A stretch of DNA of 64,000 nucleotides, from assembly GCF_003046175.1 (NCBI RefSeq), contig NZ_PZZM01000001.1, positions 2,559,001 to 2,623,000 on the forward strand, given 5' to 3'. Below are positions 7,513 to 14,485 of the stretch, one piece after another; the stretch's first letter is position 1, and every line of letters starts with the position of its first letter. Source of the DNA: Bosea sp. 124 (GTDB lineage: Bacteria > Pseudomonadota > Alphaproteobacteria > Rhizobiales > Beijerinckiaceae). Position numbers and translations under genes: made by a program. A model generated the notes under the pieces. The model was not told where the DNA came from and did no database searches. It worked only from the letters and a program-made list of their open reading frames with translations.

Positions 7513-7947
7513 ATGAGCGAGGAGACGCGAAAAAACGTGAGAAATACGCGCGGCAAGCCCTTCGCGCCCGGCAATGCTGGCAGGCCCAAGGGCGCACGGC
7601 ATAGGACGACGCTCGCGATCGAGGCCCTGCTAGAGGGCGAAGCCAAGACGTTGACGCGCAAGGCAATCGACCTTGCCAAGGCGGGCGACATGCAGGCCTT
7701 GCGCCTGTGCATGGATCGCCTGGCGCCGCCTCGGAAAGACCGATCCGTAACGTTCGACCTGCCCCCCATCGAGACGCTGGAGGATCTGCCGAAAGCGACC
7801 CGTGCCCTCATGGCTGCCGTCGCGACGGGCGAGCTGACACCGGCAGAGGCGGCCGAGCTGGGCAAGCTGGTGGACGCCCATGTGAAGGCTATCGAGGTGA
7901 CGGACCTGAACCGCAGGCTAGAGGCGCTGGAGGGGATGAAGGCATGA
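7513..7947 (+). CDS. DUF5681-domain protein (phage packaging-associated)
   Basis: 144 residues. The N-terminal G-K-P-F-A-P-G-N-A-G-R-P-K-G-A-R-H-R-T segment is the hallmark of DUF5681, a family found near phage terminase genes and often likened to small terminase subunits. It is followed by helices with A-G-D-M-Q-A-L-R-L-C-M-D-R-L. The C-terminus ends in L-N-R-R-L-E-A-L-E, echoed at the N-termini of the next five proteins. Stop and next start overlap as ATGA. No large terminase is present. Confidence 0.8.
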   Translation: MSEETRKNVRNTRGKPFAPGNAGRPKGARHRTTLAIEALLEGEAKTLTRKAIDLAKAGDMQALRLCMDRLAPPRKDRSVTFDLPPIETLEDLPKATRALMAAVATGELTPAEAAELGKLVDAHVKAIEVTDLNRRLEALEGMKA

Positions 7948-8186
7948 GCAACACAACGCTATCGCGCCGGCTGGCGAAGCTGGAAAGCCAGAGGTTGGCA
8001 TCGGGCGGGATTCCGATCTGGTGCGACGACCCGAGTGACATGCCCGCTACCATCGCCGCCATGATCGAGGCAGGGGAAATCGCCGAGGCTGACATTTGCC
8101 GCTGCGTTCACTGGACCCAGGCGCAGGCCGGCCCCGGCATCCTCGGCCATGAGGGCGCCCTGGCCCTACTGGATGACGCGGCATGA
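7944..8186 (+). CDS. RLAKLE-motif small protein 1
   Basis: 80 residues beginning with L-S-R-R-L-A-K-L-E-S. The rest is acidic, with P-I-W-C-D-D-P-S-D-M-P-A and a C-x-C pair near the middle. ATGA overlaps with both neighbours show it is read as part of a coupled series. No known family. Confidence 0.65.
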   Translation: MSNTTLSRRLAKLESQRLASGGIPIWCDDPSDMPATIAAMIEAGEIAEADICRCVHWTQAQAGPGILGHEGALALLDDAA

Positions 8187-8386
8187 GCCGCCCGTTGCAT
8201 CAGCGGCTCGCCAGACTGGAGAGCAAGGCTAAGGCACAGCGCATCGGCTCGGCCGTCATCCTGTGCGGCACACAGGAGGAAACCGAACAGCAGGAGCGCG
8301 ACGCCATCGCCACCGGCCGGATGAAAACCGGCGACCCTGTTTTGCGCATCGTCCTGTGCGCCCCGGCAGAGAGGATGGCGGCATGA
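8183..8386 (+). CDS. RLAKLE-motif small protein 2
   Basis: 67 residues beginning L-H-Q-R-L-A-R-L-E-S-K, followed by a strand (A-V-I-L-C-G-T-Q) and a second strand (V-L-R-I-V-L-C-A-P). Coupled by ATGA on both sides. Confidence 0.65.
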   Translation: MSRPLHQRLARLESKAKAQRIGSAVILCGTQEETEQQERDAIATGRMKTGDPVLRIVLCAPAERMAA

Positions 8387-8598
8387 TGAAACTGGCAACG
8401 CGCATCGCGAAGCTGGAGGCCGTCAAGGCGGGCCGCTCGCATCTGCGTGTGGTGGAACGGCACGTCATCGGCGACGCCAGCCACGCCGAGCGGCAAGCCC
8501 GCATCAAGGCCGTCGTGGCGGCCAGCTCAGGCGGCAACGTGTTTCATGTGTTCCGCGTCATCGTGGAGCCGATTGAGGAACGGGCAACCGTCCAATGA
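8383..8598 (+). CDS. RLAKLE-motif small protein 3
   Basis: 71 residues beginning L-A-T-R-I-A-K-L-E-A, then R-V-V-E-R-H-V-I and V-F-H-V-F-R-V-I-V-E-P strands. Coupled by ATGA on both sides (8383-8386 and 8595-8598). Confidence 0.65.
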   Translation: MMKLATRIAKLEAVKAGRSHLRVVERHVIGDASHAERQARIKAVVAASSGGNVFHVFRVIVEPIEERATVQ

Positions 8599-8840
8599 AC
8601 CGCGACCTTGCAAAACGGCTGGTAAAACTGGAGGCCAGGCACGGCCGGGATGAACTGTCCCGCCTGTCTGATGCCGCCCTGATGGAGCGTATCGAGGCTG
8701 CCGAGCGCCAGCTAAAGGCCACCTGCGGCGATGGCTGGGAAGCCGAGTATCGCGACCATCTGGCCGAGAGCGCGCCGCATCTCCTGGCCGCTTGGGATGC
8801 CCGAAACGAGCCCACCAACGCACGGGAGACGATCCAATGA
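8595..8840 (+). CDS. RLAKLE-motif small protein 4
   Basis: 81 residues, nearly all helical: N-terminal L-A-K-R-L-V-K-L-E-A-R, then L-S-D-A-A-L-M-E-R-I-E-A-A-E-R-Q-L. Coupled by ATGA on both sides. Confidence 0.65.
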   Translation: MNRDLAKRLVKLEARHGRDELSRLSDAALMERIEAAERQLKATCGDGWEAEYRDHLAESAPHLLAAWDARNEPTNARETIQ

Positions 8841-9043
8841 GAGACAACCTTGCAAGGCGCATCGCCAAGCTCGAAAACGACGAAGCCCGCACCGGCATTC
8901 GCTACGTCGTCAGCTCGCACATGCTTTCGCACGAGGAATGGCAGGCCCGGCTTGGCGCCGACATCATGCTCGTGACCGACGAGCGGGATGGCGACCCCGT
9001 CCTGACGGAAGCCGAATGGGTGGCGCGACATTGCTTAACCTAA
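8837..9043 (+). CDS. RLAKLE-motif small protein 5
   Basis: 68 residues beginning L-A-R-R-I-A-K-L-E-N, then R-Y-V-V-S-S and D-I-M-L-V-T-D-E-R-D-G-D-P-V-L-T. Starts in an ATGA overlap and is the last of the coupled series; the 126 bases after it show no gene. Confidence 0.65.
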   Translation: MRDNLARRIAKLENDEARTGIRYVVSSHMLSHEEWQARLGADIMLVTDERDGDPVLTEAEWVARHCLT

Positions 9044-9169
9044 GGGTAACCTTGAACCGGCATCATTCTCAGACTTCTGGCGAGACTACCTTACCCCGTC
9101 GTGCTGTTCCCCCGGCACGGCGGGGTATCTGTCTGGCCCCGATGCTCGTCGATCCTGCGAAGGCCCGTC

Positions 9170-9421
9170 TCAGTCGTCCGGGAGGGGCATCACGGGCACG
9201 AACCGGCCACTGTCGTGCTCGAACACGTACCGGGCAGTCGGCCGTGCACCGACACTGCGAGCCAGCCCATCGAACGTCGTGGCGGCATCCTGGGCACAGC
9301 CGAACAGGCCAACAAAGGCTCCGTCTGCCCGGACAGCCCAGCCGCTACGAGTAAGCGCATCCCGCAGTTCTTGGCCAAGCTCAGGCGGGTCGATTTCATA
9401 GCGGACACCGAAGATGAGCAT
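9170..9421 (-). CDS. Small hypothetical protein
   Basis: 83 residues of mixed alpha/beta character (F-G-V-R-Y-E-I-D, G-L-F-G-C-A-Q-D-A-A-T-T-F-D-G-L, R-Y-V-F-E-H-D-S-G). It has a balanced composition but only a weak ribosome site. No family recognised. Confidence 0.5.
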   Translation of the reverse strand: MLIFGVRYEIDPPELGQELRDALTRSGWAVRADGAFVGLFGCAQDAATTFDGLARSVGARPTARYVFEHDSGRFVPVMPLPDD

Positions 9422-9524
9422 GGGTCTAGCGCTTTGCTTTGGACCGATTAGTGACCGCAGTCCCGTGGCTTCGGAATTGGCCTGCCTCGCGCTTGTCGCT
9501 TGGCAGAGGCGTGGTTGGCCGGAG

Positions 9525-9638
9525 TTATCCGAACAGTGGCAAGACCACGATGGCCCCGATCACAACCACAATAGCAACTCGGATTAGAAGCCCGTTGGTT
9601 CGAGCCATTTTGGCTTCTGATGATGCTGGCACAGGCAT
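9525..9638 (-). CDS. Microprotein with one membrane helix
   Basis: 37 residues from ATG 9638, preceded by AAGGGAG eight bases upstream. After ten polar residues it has one strongly hydrophobic segment (L-L-I-R-V-A-I-V-V-V-I-G-A-I-V-V-L-P-L). Probably a bitopic inner-membrane peptide; function unknown. Confidence 0.5.
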   Translation of the reverse strand: MPVPASSEAKMARTNGLLIRVAIVVVIGAIVVLPLFG

Positions 9639-9819
9639 GCCGCTACTCCCTTGCCCCCCGAGCGATACTCACGCGCAGGTCGTGGAGCTGCAATTGGAAT
9701 CCTGAGTATGACCAATTTCCGCGCCACGCGTGTCTGAAAGGCTACGTGGTCCGTTAGCGGCGGCATCGAAGGCGCGCTTTTTGAAGCGCTACCAGCAGAG
9801 TTCGCAACGGTGACCCAAA
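9639..9819. other. Intergenic, nothing recognised
   Basis: No coding frame with convincing composition, no RNA gene and no clear terminator seen in this stretch between two membrane microprotein genes. Confidence 0.5.
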
Positions 9820-9963
9820 GTGAAGCAAAGCGAAACGTTCTGGGGCAAGCCCAATAATTTCCGTCCGTCGAGGTCAACGAAGCTGGTCGGTCTAACGATC
9901 CAATTCGGCTTGGTCATCTACATCGCGCTGATGGCATGCCGGTTGATCGAGGCAGTGAGATGA
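9820..9963 (+). CDS. Membrane microprotein, GTG start
   Basis: 47 residues beginning VKQSETFWGKPNNFRP, with one membrane segment (L-T-I-Q-F-G-L-V-I-Y-I-A-L-M-A-C). An in-frame stop just upstream limits the start to GTG 9820. The stop overlaps the next start as ATGA, which is the main support for its being real. Confidence 0.45.
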   Translation: MKQSETFWGKPNNFRPSRSTKLVGLTIQFGLVIYIALMACRLIEAVR

Positions 9964-10169
9964 TTAGAAGGCTATCGGGCTTTCGACGCACAATACGACG
10001 CGAGAGGCTCAAGAAGCTGATCGCGGAAAAGGACGCTGCGAGGCACAAGGCTTTGCGCGCGTCCGATGCCCCCTCGCAGGGGTCGCGCGATGACAGCTCG
10101 CAATCGGCTCTCGCATGCCAAAGCTCCAACGACAACTGGACGAGCGCCAGCCGTGAGATTTCGGACTGA
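9960..10169 (+). CDS. Small basic protein, unknown
   Basis: 69 residues, strongly basic N-terminal half (R-R-L-S-G-F-R-R-T-I-R-R-E-R-L-K-K-L) and a serine-rich polar tail. Coupled to the membrane microprotein by ATGA. No family recognised. Confidence 0.45.
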   Translation: MIRRLSGFRRTIRRERLKKLIAEKDAARHKALRASDAPSQGSRDDSSQSALACQSSNDNWTSASREISD

Positions 10170-10315
10170 TGACTGATCACGTAGCTCCGCCTGCCCTTAG
10201 CGACGCGCTTGGCTGATTTGAGGGCAAGCCAGAACTGGACCTCGCCGCATTGCATTTGATGATCGTGTCGCAGGACATTGGCGACCTCGACCTGCCGAGA
10301 GCGGCCCGCCGCTAG
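10169..10315 (+). pseudogene. Possible third microprotein gene with in-frame TGA
   Basis: Begins in a TGATG overlap with the previous stop, MTDHVAPPALSDALG, then TGA at 10214, and continues in frame as F-E-G-K-P-E-L-D-L-A-A-L-H-L-M-I-V to TAG at 10315. The protein-like continuation suggests a TGG-to-TGA nonsense change. Low certainty. Confidence 0.3.
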
Positions 10316-10365
10316 ACAAGTGCGTCGATGTGTAGTGTGTTGATTTCCTTTACGGGAGGTCGTCA

Positions 10366-10632
10366 ATGCACACCAATTCCATATGTGCCTTCGCGTTCGC
10401 CATCTGCATGTTGGGCAGCATCTCGGGCGCCCAGGCCCAGGAAGGCTGCAAGACCGCAAATTCGTCTTGCTCGCAGATGAATGCCAGCTGCGAACAGAAG
10501 TGCCAGAACGGCAACAACCCCGGCGCCTGCGTCGCAAGGCTGTGCGCCGTCAGCTATTCCGGTTGCAAGGCCAATGGCGTTTGGAAAGGTGCGGCGGCGA
10601 CGGCCTGCTGGAAGACGAACAATCGGTCCTGA
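10366..10632 (+). CDS. Secreted cysteine-rich small protein
   Basis: 88 residues with a clear Sec signal peptide ending at A-Q-A-Q (about residue 25), preceded by GGGAGG. The mature part of about 63 residues carries eight cysteines, enough for four disulfides in the periplasm or outside. No enzyme motif; the family is not recognised. Confidence 0.7.
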   Translation: MHTNSICAFAFAICMLGSISGAQAQEGCKTANSSCSQMNASCEQKCQNGNNPGACVARLCAVSYSGCKANGVWKGAAATACWKTNNRS

Positions 10633-10852
10633 CCTGACTATTGGGCCTTGCACATCTCCTCAGCGGTAGTGCCGCAACCAATCGGAGGGCTAGTGAAGTC
10701 CCGGTAGCTATTTGAAGTGCTGGCCAAGGTCTTAGAGGCATGTCGCCACATCGGCGTGGACGTCACGGGGATCGACTCTGCTGACGGAACAGGGCTACCG
10801 TGCAGGCATTAGGCGGTCCAGACCGCGACAAGTGATTTTGGAACCCCAGCAC

Positions 10853-11272
10853 ATGCAATCGATGCAGCCCCGGTCGAGGGTGCTCATCCTCGAAGACGAG
10901 CCGATCATCGCATTGGACGTCGAAGGCATCCTGACCGATGCTGGGTTCGAGTTGGCGGGCACATTGGCAACCTGCGCCAGTGCCATGGAATGGCTGAAGG
11001 CAAACCAGGGGGACGTAGCGCTTCTTGACGTCGACCTCCAGGACGGGTCGTGCGAACTCGTCGCGCAGCGCCTCCACGACATGGGCATCCCGTTCGTGGT
11101 TTTCTCCGGAAGCGAGCCGACCGAGAGCGCGATCGACCCCGTGTTCCTAAAGGGCACCTGGCTTGGCAAGCCGGCGACCAGCGTCAAGATTGTTGCCGCC
11201 GTGACGAAGGCCCTGTCTAGTCGATTCCTTCAAGAACCTTCAGCAGATCCCGTTCAGCATACGGCTTTCTGA
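10853..11272 (+). CDS. Single-domain response regulator
   Basis: About 139 residues, only a receiver domain: acidic pair in L-E-D-E-P, phosphoacceptor Asp in L-L-D-V-D-L, hydroxyl residue in V-V-F-S-G-S, and Lys in L-G-K-P-A. A GTG start at 10832 is possible instead. No output domain, so it probably shuttles phosphate or binds a partner. Its last 56 bases overlap the end of the facing receiver gene. It probably works with the HWE kinase downstream. Confidence 0.85.
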   Translation: MQSMQPRSRVLILEDEPIIALDVEGILTDAGFELAGTLATCASAMEWLKANQGDVALLDVDLQDGSCELVAQRLHDMGIPFVVFSGSEPTESAIDPVFLKGTWLGKPATSVKIVAAVTKALSSRFLQEPSADPVQHTAF

Positions 11273-11570
11273 GGAAGACCGTCCTCTCCGGCATGTCTGT
11301 GACCAACGGCGTAACGCGTCCCGACGCCAAGATCAGGACCGCCGGTGGCCAACGCTTGCGGATGGCATGGATCAACTTCAGGCCGTCCATCGATCCGGGC
11401 ATCTCAATATCCGAGAACACCGCGCGGATCTCAGGACGCGCCTCCAGCAGCAGGATAGCATCGTCGGCGTTCGAGGCCTCGACGGCCTCGTAGCCGGCGT
11501 CCTCGATCATCACGACCGTATTCATACGGATGATGGGCTCGTCTTCGACGACTAAAACCAGGATTGTCAT
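11217..11570 (-). CDS. Single-domain response regulator
   Basis: 117-residue receiver domain with V-V-E-D-E-P, phosphoacceptor in F-S-D-I-E-M-P-G, and L-R-K-P-Y. Points away from the HWE kinase gene, from which it is separated by about 170 bp. It converges on and overlaps the previous receiver gene by 56 bp at the 3' ends, an arrangement that could couple their expression negatively. Confidence 0.9.
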   Translation of the reverse strand: MTILVLVVEDEPIIRMNTVVMIEDAGYEAVEASNADDAILLLEARPEIRAVFSDIEMPGSMDGLKLIHAIRKRWPPAVLILASGRVTPLVTDMPERTVFLRKPYAERDLLKVLEGID

Positions 11571-11743
11571 TGGGGCTTTCGGCTGTGTCAGTTAGCCAAC
11601 TGATGCCGAAGGTGCTTGTTGCCCCCGGATAGAAAGAATTGTCCCGATTATCATTTTCAATTCGTTAAGTGTCGCCCAGGTTCTACGATGCGGCCCGCCT
11701 AAGACATTTCGCAGATGCGGCATATCCGCTACAGACCGAGAAC

Positions 11744-12766
11744 ATGACCATTCCGCGTCAGGAAATTGCTGTGCCGTCAACCAATCCAAATTCGTGGAGC
11801 GCTACGGCCCTGCGTCGAGCCATTGGCGCGGCTGGCGTCACGCTGTGGTCGTGGAATGTCGAAACCGACGCGTTCGCCATGGACGAGCGGGGCTTCGAGC
11901 TGTGGGACGTCGAGCACGCTGATAGCGTGAAGTTCGAGGACCTGTCGGCGCGCATCCATCCGGCCGACCGCGACAGGGTTCGGGCGGCCTTCACAGCGAC
12001 GCGCGCCATCGTCGGCGCCTACGAAATCGATTTTCGGCTGATCATCGGCGAGGACATCCGCTGGGTGTCGGCACGCGGCATTGGTGACGATTCCGGCCTG
12101 CACGACCAGCTTGCCTACGGCATCTTCCTCGATGTCACGGGACGTAAGCAGGCGGAGGAGGGGCATGAGCTTCTCGCAGGCGAGATGAGCCACCGCGTCA
12201 AGAACCTGCTGGCCATCGCCTCGGGGTTGACCCAGATCTCCTCGCGATCAACCACAACTGCCAAAGAGATGGCCGTCGAGCTCACTGCCCGGCTTAGTTC
12301 CTTGGGGCGGGCCCACGATCTGGTGCGTCCGCTTCCCGGGCATCAGGGTCAGGCCGCGCTGCTGGGCGACCTGCTGTCCGTCCTGCTCTCACCATATGAG
12401 GACATGGGTGCCTTCAGCGGCCGCATTCGCGTGGCCGTTCCTCGCATGGGCGTCGGCGAAGGAGCCGCCACGACGCTGGCGCTGGTCATCCATGAGTTGG
12501 CGACGAACTCGCTGAAGTACGGCGCGTTGTCGGCCGAGGCCGGCACACTCGACATCTCCGGGTCTAACGAGGGCGACGACATCAAGATTGTCTGGACCGA
12601 GCGCGGGGGACCTGCAGTGGAGGCGGTCGAGCGTCCAAAGGGATACGGCAGCCGCCTCGTCGAGCGCAGCGTATCCGGTCAGTTGGCCGGCTCGATCGAA
12701 TATGACTGGTCCGAAGGCGGCTTGATCGTCACCCTAAGGATTCGGGCTTCCAAGCTGGCCAATTAG
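11744..12766 (+). CDS. PAS-HWE family histidine kinase
   Basis: 340 residues from ATG 11744. A PAS fold occupies about 25-135 (ending in I-F-L-D-V-T-G-R-K-Q-A-E), followed by the dimerisation box E-M-S-H-R-V-K-N-L-L-A-I with phosphoacceptor His150. The ATPase domain has H-E-L-A-T-N-S-L-K-Y-G and a W-T-E motif, the HWE hallmark, and the G-box G-Y-G-S-R-L-V-E-R. No membrane segment, so a cytosolic sensor. It is likely to phosphorylate the neighbouring single-domain receivers; such kinases often feed the general stress response. Confidence 0.9.
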   Translation: MTIPRQEIAVPSTNPNSWSATALRRAIGAAGVTLWSWNVETDAFAMDERGFELWDVEHADSVKFEDLSARIHPADRDRVRAAFTATRAIVGAYEIDFRLIIGEDIRWVSARGIGDDSGLHDQLAYGIFLDVTGRKQAEEGHELLAGEMSHRVKNLLAIASGLTQISSRSTTTAKEMAVELTARLSSLGRAHDLVRPLPGHQGQAALLGDLLSVLLSPYEDMGAFSGRIRVAVPRMGVGEGAATTLALVIHELATNSLKYGALSAEAGTLDISGSNEGDDIKIVWTERGGPAVEAVERPKGYGSRLVERSVSGQLAGSIEYDWSEGGLIVTLRIRASKLAN

Positions 12767-12847
12767 CCTGCCTGACCGCTTCAAGCACTGCCACCTCGCT
12801 CTTTGGCTGTCAGAGGAAACAGTGTTACCGCCGATTCGTTCCGAGTT

Positions 12848-12872
12848 GGAACTGCTTGACCATGCGCCGGTT
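12848..12872 (+). promoter_or_regulatory. EcfG-like promoter (GGTT variant)
   Basis: GGAAC-N16-GGTT, one mismatch in the -10, ending 34 bp before the next start codon. Confidence 0.45.
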
Positions 12873-12906
12873 GAAACGAGGTCGGTCTGTTGCGTGAGGT
12901 GATGCC

Positions 12907-13146
12907 ATGGTTGCGATGTGGAGGCCGCCGGAACGGTTCCAGAGCCCTGCGTTCATAAAGCGCGCGCTGTATAGCGAAAGCTGCCGCGACGAGGAAGGGA
13001 ACCCGTTTAATGTGGTGGTGTGGCGCGAGTGGCCCGGCCTATCAACGACGTCCTATACTCTGGAGGATGGGACGCCCGTCCAGTATGAAGACGAATGCGT
13101 CTTCAGGATCGTCACCACTGGAAAATTGCTAACGCGGTGCGATTGA
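12907..13146 (+). CDS. Small hypothetical protein
   Basis: 79 residues, beta-rich (F-N-V-V-V-W-R-E-W, S-Y-T-L-E-D-G-T-P-V-Q-Y, C-V-F-R-I-V-T-T-G). The pattern D-G-T-P-V and a possible EcfG-type promoter suggest a stress-induced small protein. Family not recognised. Confidence 0.6.
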   Translation: MVAMWRPPERFQSPAFIKRALYSESCRDEEGNPFNVVVWREWPGLSTTSYTLEDGTPVQYEDECVFRIVTTGKLLTRCD

Positions 13147-13267
13147 TGCGGTGGAACACGCATTTTGAATGAAATCGCAGGAATCGCTTCCTGTGGATTG
13201 CCGCTAAATGCGCGTCGAACTCGCACAGCAGCGGCTAAAGTAACATGGCTTGGGGAGAGGAGGTAAT

Positions 13268-13471
13268 ATGGCCGGAGAGGCAAGTAATCCCAAAATTTGG
13301 AACCGTTCTCACGTAGATTTGAGCAAAGATAGCGAAGTTCAGTATTGGACCGAGACGCTTGGACTGTCGAAAATCCAGCTAATCCAGGTCATTCTGAAAG
13401 TCGGCACGAGCGCAAAGGCCGTGTTCCGCGAAGTCGATCGGATGCGTGAGACGAGCAGTCTCATTAGCTAA
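13268..13471 (+). CDS. DUF3606 domain protein
   Basis: 67 residues. The core V-D-L-S-K-D-S-E-V-Q-Y-W-T-E-T-L-G-L-S-K-x-Q-L plus V-G-T-S-A-K-A-V matches DUF3606, a small helical family of unknown function frequent in Hyphomicrobiales. A strong ribosome site (GGAGAGGAGG) fixes the ATG at 13268. It has no EcfG motif of its own. Confidence 0.85.
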   Translation: MAGEASNPKIWNRSHVDLSKDSEVQYWTETLGLSKIQLIQVILKVGTSAKAVFREVDRMRETSSLIS

Positions 13472-13637
13472 ATTGCCGGCCAATCTCTCTGAAGCCGGCC
13501 TTGGTTGGTCAGGAAATCACGTCACTTTGCGCCCTCGCGCAAGTGCGTCTCCCTGAAGGAGCGGCGTGGTCCCCGCGACTGTTTCTTGGGTCGACCGGGG
13601 CCCGCGGCCCTGGCGAACAGCTAGAAGGGAGGCGGAC

Positions 13638-14165
13638 TTACAGCTTGCCGGCCTTCCACATCGTCACGGCAGGCGTGTAGGAGTCGCCAGCGGAACACTG
13701 GGCCAGAATGCAGACATTCATCTCGGACTCGCTCATGTAGCCAAACGGCCCCCACGTTCCGACAGAGATGTCTTCGGTGGCGCCTTGAACGCGAGCCCCG
13801 AGGATCATCGAGAGCGTCATGAGCAGAGCCACGTTCACGCCAGCGTTGCAGCCCCATAGCGTGACCGTCGCGTCCTTGAGGAGATAGGGCTTCAGCTTTC
13901 TGAGTTGCGGCTCGAAAAGCGAAATATTGTCGAGACCGATCTTGTCGTTTCCGAAGTTCATTCGGTATCGCGTGCCATGACCGGATATAATCAAGTGCGA
14001 GACCAGTTGCTTCTGATACCCGCACTGCACGGCGGTGTGGGCGACGATTTCAATGACGTTCCGGATCGGAATGTGACTGCGGATGACCTTTGCTTCTTCC
14101 TTCACGGCTCCGGTGCCGTCGTAGACAGATTTCGGATCGCTGAGAAAATAGAGAACGAGGCCCAT
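13638..14165 (-). CDS. Caspase-like / DUF4347-like protein
   Basis: 175 residues, start ATG 14165 behind GGGAGG. The layout H-L-I-I-S-G-H-G-T (His63), then about 40 residues, then V-T-L-W-G-C-N-A-G (Cys106) and L-G-A-R-V-Q-G-A-T matches DUF4347/CHAT-like proteins of the caspase (clan CD) fold with a His-Cys dyad. Here the domain stands alone, without the large repeat region usual for DUF4347 proteins. It could be a protease, perhaps a processing or defence effector; activity is inferred only. No partner gene is adjacent except the IS66-disrupted gene. Confidence 0.55.
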   Translation of the reverse strand: MGLVLYFLSDPKSVYDGTGAVKEEAKVIRSHIPIRNVIEIVAHTAVQCGYQKQLVSHLIISGHGTRYRMNFGNDKIGLDNISLFEPQLRKLKPYLLKDATVTLWGCNAGVNVALLMTLSMILGARVQGATEDISVGTWGPFGYMSESEMNVCILAQCSAGDSYTPAVTMWKAGKL

Positions 14166-14240
14166 GCGTAGATCCTCCCTCTTGATAGAGCTTGGTCGCC
14201 GCCGCTCGGGCAAAGGTTCAAATTTTGTCGAGAGCACTCC

Positions 14241-14465
14241 AGGCTGAACGACGGCCAGCGGCTAGATGGCCTTTGCGCACACCTTGCCACCCTGCTCTCG
14301 ACCGCTGCCTTCGCACAGACCGCGCCCACACTGGCCCAAGCGCCGGAGTTCACTGCAGTGAGCCAAGCTTCAGCGCTCGGAAACAGCCTCAAAGGCCTGA
14401 ATGTGAAGAATGCTGGCGATGAGACAGTGGGAGAAATCGAGGACTTGGTCGTCATCGGAAATAAC
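14241..14465 (+). pseudogene. 5' part of secreted PRC-barrel gene, cut by IS66
   Basis: The frame reads a Sec signal-like segment (L-A-T-L-L-S-T-A-A-F-A-Q), then L-K-G-L-N-V-K-N-A-G-D-E-T-V-G-E-I-E-D-L-V-V-I-G-N-N at the insertion point, which is the start of a PRC-barrel. No clear start codon is left in this frame, so the 5' end may also be damaged. It continues in frame at 16993. Confidence 0.75.
14458..14465. repeat. IS66 target-site duplication, left copy
   Basis: gaaataac, identical to 16985-16992. An 8-bp duplication is typical of IS66. Confidence 0.9.
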
Positions 14466-14485
14466 GTAAGCGCCCTGCCGGGGCC

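Noticed and set aside
13475..13498. Two GCCGGCC copies after the DUF3606 gene as terminator
   Set aside because: Each copy is itself a palindrome, the combined stem is short and there is no T-run.
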